The notes under the pieces: generated by a model
Databases searched by the model: none
Told to the model about the DNA's origin: nothing
What the model saw: only the letters and a program-made list of their open reading frames with translations
Position numbers and translations under genes: made by a program
Assembly (NCBI GenBank): GCA_013042925.1
Contig: JABDPH010000154.1
Span: 1-16,585, forward strand
DNA length: 16,585 nt
Direction: 5' to 3'
Origin: Eudoraea sp.
GTDB lineage: Bacteria; Bacteroidota; Bacteroidia; Flavobacteriales; Flavobacteriaceae
Part shown: one piece after another, positions 13,932 through 16,585 of the stretch
Layout: each line of letters starts with the position of its first letter
Position numbering within the stretch: position 1 is the stretch's first letter

Positions 13932-14381
13932 TCACTTGAGTCGTTTTATCGGCGCATCGGCAACTACATCAGACAGAATAATATGTGTCCTTGTTTCCCC
14001 ATATCTAATAAGTTCATCGATAAATCTTTCCAGATGAGCCTGATCCTTTAAAACTACCTCCATAATAATGTTCTCATCACCTGTAATCCGGTAACAATTT
14101 ATAACCTCCTCCAGGGTTTTAACCATTTCAAGGAAAGGTTTCAGTTTACCCATAAAAGCCCTTAATGTAATAATGGCCTTGAGTTGATACCCAGCCAGGG
14201 TATAGGATACTTTGGCCTTAAAACCTTCGAGTATTCCAAGGTCTTCCATTTTTTTGACACGCTCTGCCACAGCTGGTGAAGTAAGACCAACTTCCCTCCC
14301 TATATTTGACAAAGACAACCTTGAATTCTCCTGCAGGAGTCTAAGTATGTGCCAGTTTAAGTCATCTATTTTAATATTCAA
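13932..14381 (-). CDS. Lrp/AsnC family transcriptional regulator
   Basis: DNA-binding regulator of the feast/famine family, usually responding to amino acids. The 149-residue protein has the standard plan. An N-terminal winged helix-turn-helix reads IDDLNWHILRLLQENSRLSLSNIGREVGLTSPAVAERVKKMEDLGIL, with the recognition helix near SPAVAERVKKM. A C-terminal RAM ligand-binding domain follows, with GYQLKAIITLRAF, the VINCYRITGDENIIMEVVLKD block and a TRTHIILSDVVADAPIK end. No ATG is available upstream of residue 45; the start is a TTG at 14381, since an in-frame stop lies five codons upstream. It is transcribed divergently from the 145-aa gene and is separated from icmF only by that gene. Confidence 0.92.
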   Translation of the reverse strand: MNIKIDDLNWHILRLLQENSRLSLSNIGREVGLTSPAVAERVKKMEDLGILEGFKAKVSYTLAGYQLKAIITLRAFMGKLKPFLEMVKTLEEVINCYRITGDENIIMEVVLKDQAHLERFIDELIRYGETRTHIILSDVVADAPIKRLK

Positions 14382-14415
14382 AGTAATTTGTATTTAAAAA
14401 TGCCTTTTCCATAGC

Positions 14416-14459
14416 TAAAATACAAAATTGCTTTATATTTTAAAGATAATATCTAAAAT
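14416..14459. promoter_or_regulatory. AT-rich palindromic region between lrp and the 145-aa gene
   Basis: Three hexamers in alternating orientation occur in the divergent gap: TAAAAT (14416-14421), ATTTTA (14437-14442) and TAAAAT (14454-14459). The last two flank AGAT-AAT-ATCT (14444-14454), giving a nearly perfect 23-bp palindrome interrupted by two extra A residues. This suits autoregulation by the adjacent Lrp-type protein, which typically binds degenerate AT-rich palindromes. In DNA this AT-rich, chance palindromes are common. Confidence 0.35.
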
Positions 14460-14502
14460 TTGGACGTAACTTTATGGTATAATTTTTGCTTAAAAAGAGA
14501 AA

Positions 14503-14940
14503 ATGCCCTACAAGAACTTAAGAACCTTACCGGTTTATAGAAAAGCAATGGAACTCTGCACAATGAGCCGGGAAATTGCTTCGTATGTCACGCACAATAA
14601 GGACTTACTAAAATTATATCAATCTAACAGTTTAAGAGATCACATTGCGGATTCTTTGCTCACGGACGCTATTTTGATTCCACAGCAGATAGCGCAAGCT
14701 GAATCTACTGAATCTTATGCAGTTAGAATGAAAAGTGCTTCGTTTATCAACATTATGATAGGTAATATAATTTCTTATTGTAATGGATTGGAAAATGATG
14801 GATTAAAAGAAAGGGAGTATCTGGATTTACTTCGAAAAGAAATTGACAGCTTTAGAAAGTCTTTTAAGAAATGGAGAAAGTCTATTGGCAAAAATTCTGG
14901 TGGCTCAAACTGGGGATTTAACGATTATATGGGGTATTAG
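14503..14940 (+). CDS. Hypothetical helical protein, possibly a divergent S23/IVP-type four-helix bundle
   Basis: A 145-residue protein predicted mostly alpha-helical, with four helix-sized segments. The start YKNLRTLPVYRKAMELC resembles the opening of the four-helix-bundle S23/IVP family (usually L.VW.KA..L), and DSLLTDAILIPQQIAQAES lies where that family has its SIP.NIAEG motif, but the match is loose. The second half has SFINIMIGNIISYCNGLE and a basic helix (EYLDLLRKEIDSFRKSFKKWRKSIGK). The tail is Gly/aromatic-rich (SGGSNWGFNDYMGY) and probably disordered. Function unknown. It is divergent from the Lrp-type gene and convergent with icmF. No reverse transcriptase is present, so the related Avd role in diversity-generating elements does not apply. 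Confidence 0.7.
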   Translation: MPYKNLRTLPVYRKAMELCTMSREIASYVTHNKDLLKLYQSNSLRDHIADSLLTDAILIPQQIAQAESTESYAVRMKSASFINIMIGNIISYCNGLENDGLKEREYLDLLRKEIDSFRKSFKKWRKSIGKNSGGSNWGFNDYMGY

Positions 14941-15001
14941 TTAACGCTCTTGTGGCCCAACTCAATCATTTACTTAATTTCCAGGCTAACCTAAAATAGT
15001 C

Positions 15002-16585
15002 TTACATATTTCTTCTATATTGCCCTCCTACTTCAAACAATGCATGTGTGATTTGTCCTAATGAACAATACTTAGTCACCTCCATTAGTTTTTCAAATAT
15101 ATTCTCATTCTTAATAGCTGTTTCCTGAAGTGCTTTCAATTCTTTTTGAGCAACTAGCTCATTTCTTAAGTGCAAACCTTGTAATGTATTAATCTGTTGT
15201 TCTTTTTCAGTATCAGTAGCACGAATAACTTCTGCAGGGAGTATGGTAGGAGATCCCGAAGAGCTTAAAAAAGTGTTTACACCAATTATGGGATATTCAC
15301 CAGTGTGTTTCAACGTCTCATAATGCATACTTTCTTCCTGTATTTTGGAACGCTGATACATTGTTTCCATTGCACCCAAAACACCCCCTCGCTCAGTAAT
15401 TCTGTCAAATTCAAGCAAAACAGCCTCCTCCACAAGATCTGTAAGTTCTTCAATAATAAAGGATCCTTGCAGTGGGTTTTCATTTTTAGCAAGGCCTAAT
15501 TCCTTGTTAATTATCAACTGAATTGCCATTGCCCTTCTAACCGATTCTTCCGTAGGGGTTGTAATGGCTTCATCGTATGCATTTGTATGCAATGAATTAC
15601 AATTGTCGTAAATAGCGTAAAGTGCCTGCAAAGTAGTTCTGATATCATTGAAATCTATCTCCTGCGCATGCAAACTTCGACCTGATGTCTGTATATGATA
15701 TTTTAACATTTGTGCCCTGGAATCTGCGCCGTATTTGTCCTTCATTGCCTTCGCCCAAATACGCCGTGCAACTCTGCCTATTACCGCATACTCCGGATCT
15801 ATTCCATTTGAAAAGAAAAACGACAAGTTGGGGCCAAATTTATTAATATCCATCCCGCGGCTCAGGTAGTATTCAACGTACGTAAAACCATTTGAAAGTG
15901 TAAAAGCCAATTGTGTAATAGGATTTGCGCCGGCCTCTGCTATATGGTAACCAGAAATTGATACAGAATAAAAATTTCTTACCTCATTCTGAATAAAATA
16001 TTCCTGAACATCCCCCATGAGTCTCAGTGCAAATTCTGTTGAAAAAATGCAGGTGTTCTGAGCCTGATCTTCTTTTAGGATATCTGCCTGTACCGTTCCA
16101 CGAATTGTTTTTAAAGTCTCTTTTTTAATCCTGTTGTAAACCTCAGGGGCAAGTACTTTATCTCCTGTAACACCCAGTAAAAAGAGTCCAAGTCCGTTAT
16201 TTCCTTCAGGCAAAGCGCCCTCATATTTTGGCCTGTTTTTAAAATCTACGCCGTAGTGGGTTTTGATTTTTGATTCTACATTTTTTTCGAGACCATTTTC
16301 ATGTATATACTTCTCGCAGTTTTGATCAATAGCAGCATTAATAAAATAGCCCAATAACATTGGTGCAGGTCCGTTTATGGTCATGCTAACCGAGGTCATA
16401 GGATCACTTAGATCAAAACCGGAATACAGTTTTTTTGCATCGTCGAGGCAGCAAACAGATACACCTGCATTTCCAATCTTTCCATAAATATCTGGTCTGT
16501 GATCCGGGTCATTGCCGTATAGTGTCACAGAATCGAATGCAGTGGACAATCTCTTTGCGGGCATATCAAGACTTACATAATGAAA
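15002..16585 (-). CDS. icmF: Fused isobutyryl-CoA mutase IcmF, C-terminal mutase part (5'-truncated by the window edge)
   Basis: Adenosylcobalamin-dependent acyl-CoA mutase interconverting isobutyryl-CoA and n-butyryl-CoA. IcmF fuses a B12 domain, a MeaB-like GTPase chaperone and the mutase; only the last 527 residues are in the window, beginning [20 protein letters not shown], so the ATG at 16564 is internal. Visible mutase blocks are [91 protein letters not shown] and [19 protein letters not shown]. In the QAQNT motif a glutamine (codon 16060-16058) stands where methylmalonyl-CoA mutase has the arginine of VRNT that binds the substrate carboxylate; this favours an isobutyryl-type substrate. 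The usual substrate-site Phe lies outside the window. It is convergent with the 145-aa gene; a role in branched-chain catabolism fits. Confidence 0.92.
   Translation of the reverse strand, partial: FHYVSLDMPAKRLSTAFDSVTLYGNDPDHRPDIYGKIGNAGVSVCCLDDAKKLYSGFDLSDPMTSVSMTINGPAPMLLGYFINAAIDQNCEKYIHENGLEKNVESKIKTHYGVDFKNRPKYEGALPEGNNGLGLFLLGVTGDKVLAPEVYNRIKKETLKTIRGTVQADILKEDQAQNTCIFSTEFALRLMGDVQEYFIQNEVRNFYSVSISGYHIAEAGANPITQLAFTLSNGFTYVEYYLSRGMDINKFGPNLSFFFSNGIDPEYAVIGRVARRIWAKAMKDKYGADSRAQMLKYHIQTSGRSLHAQEIDFNDIRTTLQALYAIYDNCNSLHTNAYDEAITTPTEESVRRAMAIQLIINKELGLAKNENPLQGSFIIEELTDLVEEAVLLEFDRITERGGVLGAMETMYQRSKIQEESMHYETLKHTGEYPIIGVNTFLSSSGSPTILPAEVIRATDTEKEQQINTLQGLHLRNELVAQKELKALQETAIKNENIFEKLMEVTKYCSLGQITHALFEVGGQYRRNM

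Noticed and set aside
14503..14940. Avd-like protein of a diversity-generating retroelement.
   Set aside because: No reverse transcriptase, template repeat or variable-repeat gene lies in the window; similarity to the four-helix family is weak.
1..16585. Mobile element, prophage, CRISPR array or defence island.
   Set aside because: No transposase, integrase, terminal repeats, phage genes, spaced repeats or defence-type proteins were seen; nearly all genes have housekeeping or common flavobacterial families.

Overview
The window reads as ordinary chromosomal DNA of a member of the Bacteroidota, most likely a marine-type Flavobacteriaceae. The evidence is an AT-rich base composition, almost no Shine-Dalgarno sequences, several upstream matches to the Bacteroidota -7 promoter element TAnnTTTG, and protein families typical of that group (DUF4920 and DUF1684 lipoproteins, a P-II/Amt/porin cluster, a GrpE-DnaJ pair with a shortened DnaJ zinc region, stand-alone MnmD). 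I see no transposase, integrase, phage gene, tRNA, rRNA or CRISPR array.

Layout. Positions 1-3688 are read leftward: a DUF4920 lipoprotein, mnmD (tRNA wobble-uridine methyltransferase), a TIGR01777 epimerase-like protein, then the heat-shock pair grpE and dnaJ (dnaJ runs off the left edge). Positions 3797-4864 (+) carry the branched-chain aminotransferase ilvE. A strong bidirectional hairpin separates it from a convergent MazG-like pyrophosphohydrolase (4909-5295, -). From 5332 to 9392 the strand is +: two tiny membrane proteins (62 and 59 aa), the fluoride channel crcB, then a nitrogen module of P-II protein, ammonium channel and outer-membrane porin. Positions 9467-10138 (-) encode a DUF1684 lipoprotein. 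A 190-bp gap with a possible attenuator precedes an MFS transporter and a DJ-1/PfpI lipoprotein (10329-12280, +), whose end overlaps a convergent secreted alpha/beta-hydrolase-like protein (12267-13688, -). Next come an Lrp/AsnC regulator (-), a divergent small helical protein (14503-14940, +), and the C-terminal half of the fused isobutyryl-CoA mutase icmF (15002 to the right edge, -).

How the parts work together. GrpE and DnaJ are partners in the DnaK cycle. The P-II protein, Amt channel and porin form a plausible route for ammonium across both membranes with its own nitrogen sensor. IlvE and IcmF both touch branched-chain amino-acid carbon, and an Lrp-type regulator lies close to icmF, but a regulatory link is only inference. 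The MFS and DJ-1 genes are 5 bp apart and form a likely operon.

I did not find a clearly new multi-gene system. The observations most worth following are: a hydrolase-like protein with a serine elbow but no histidine anywhere in its hydrolase domain; a possible terminator/antiterminator leader before the MFS gene; a DnaJ with only half of the usual zinc motifs; a P-II protein with an altered T-loop; an AT-rich palindrome between lrp and its divergent neighbour; and two TTG starts.
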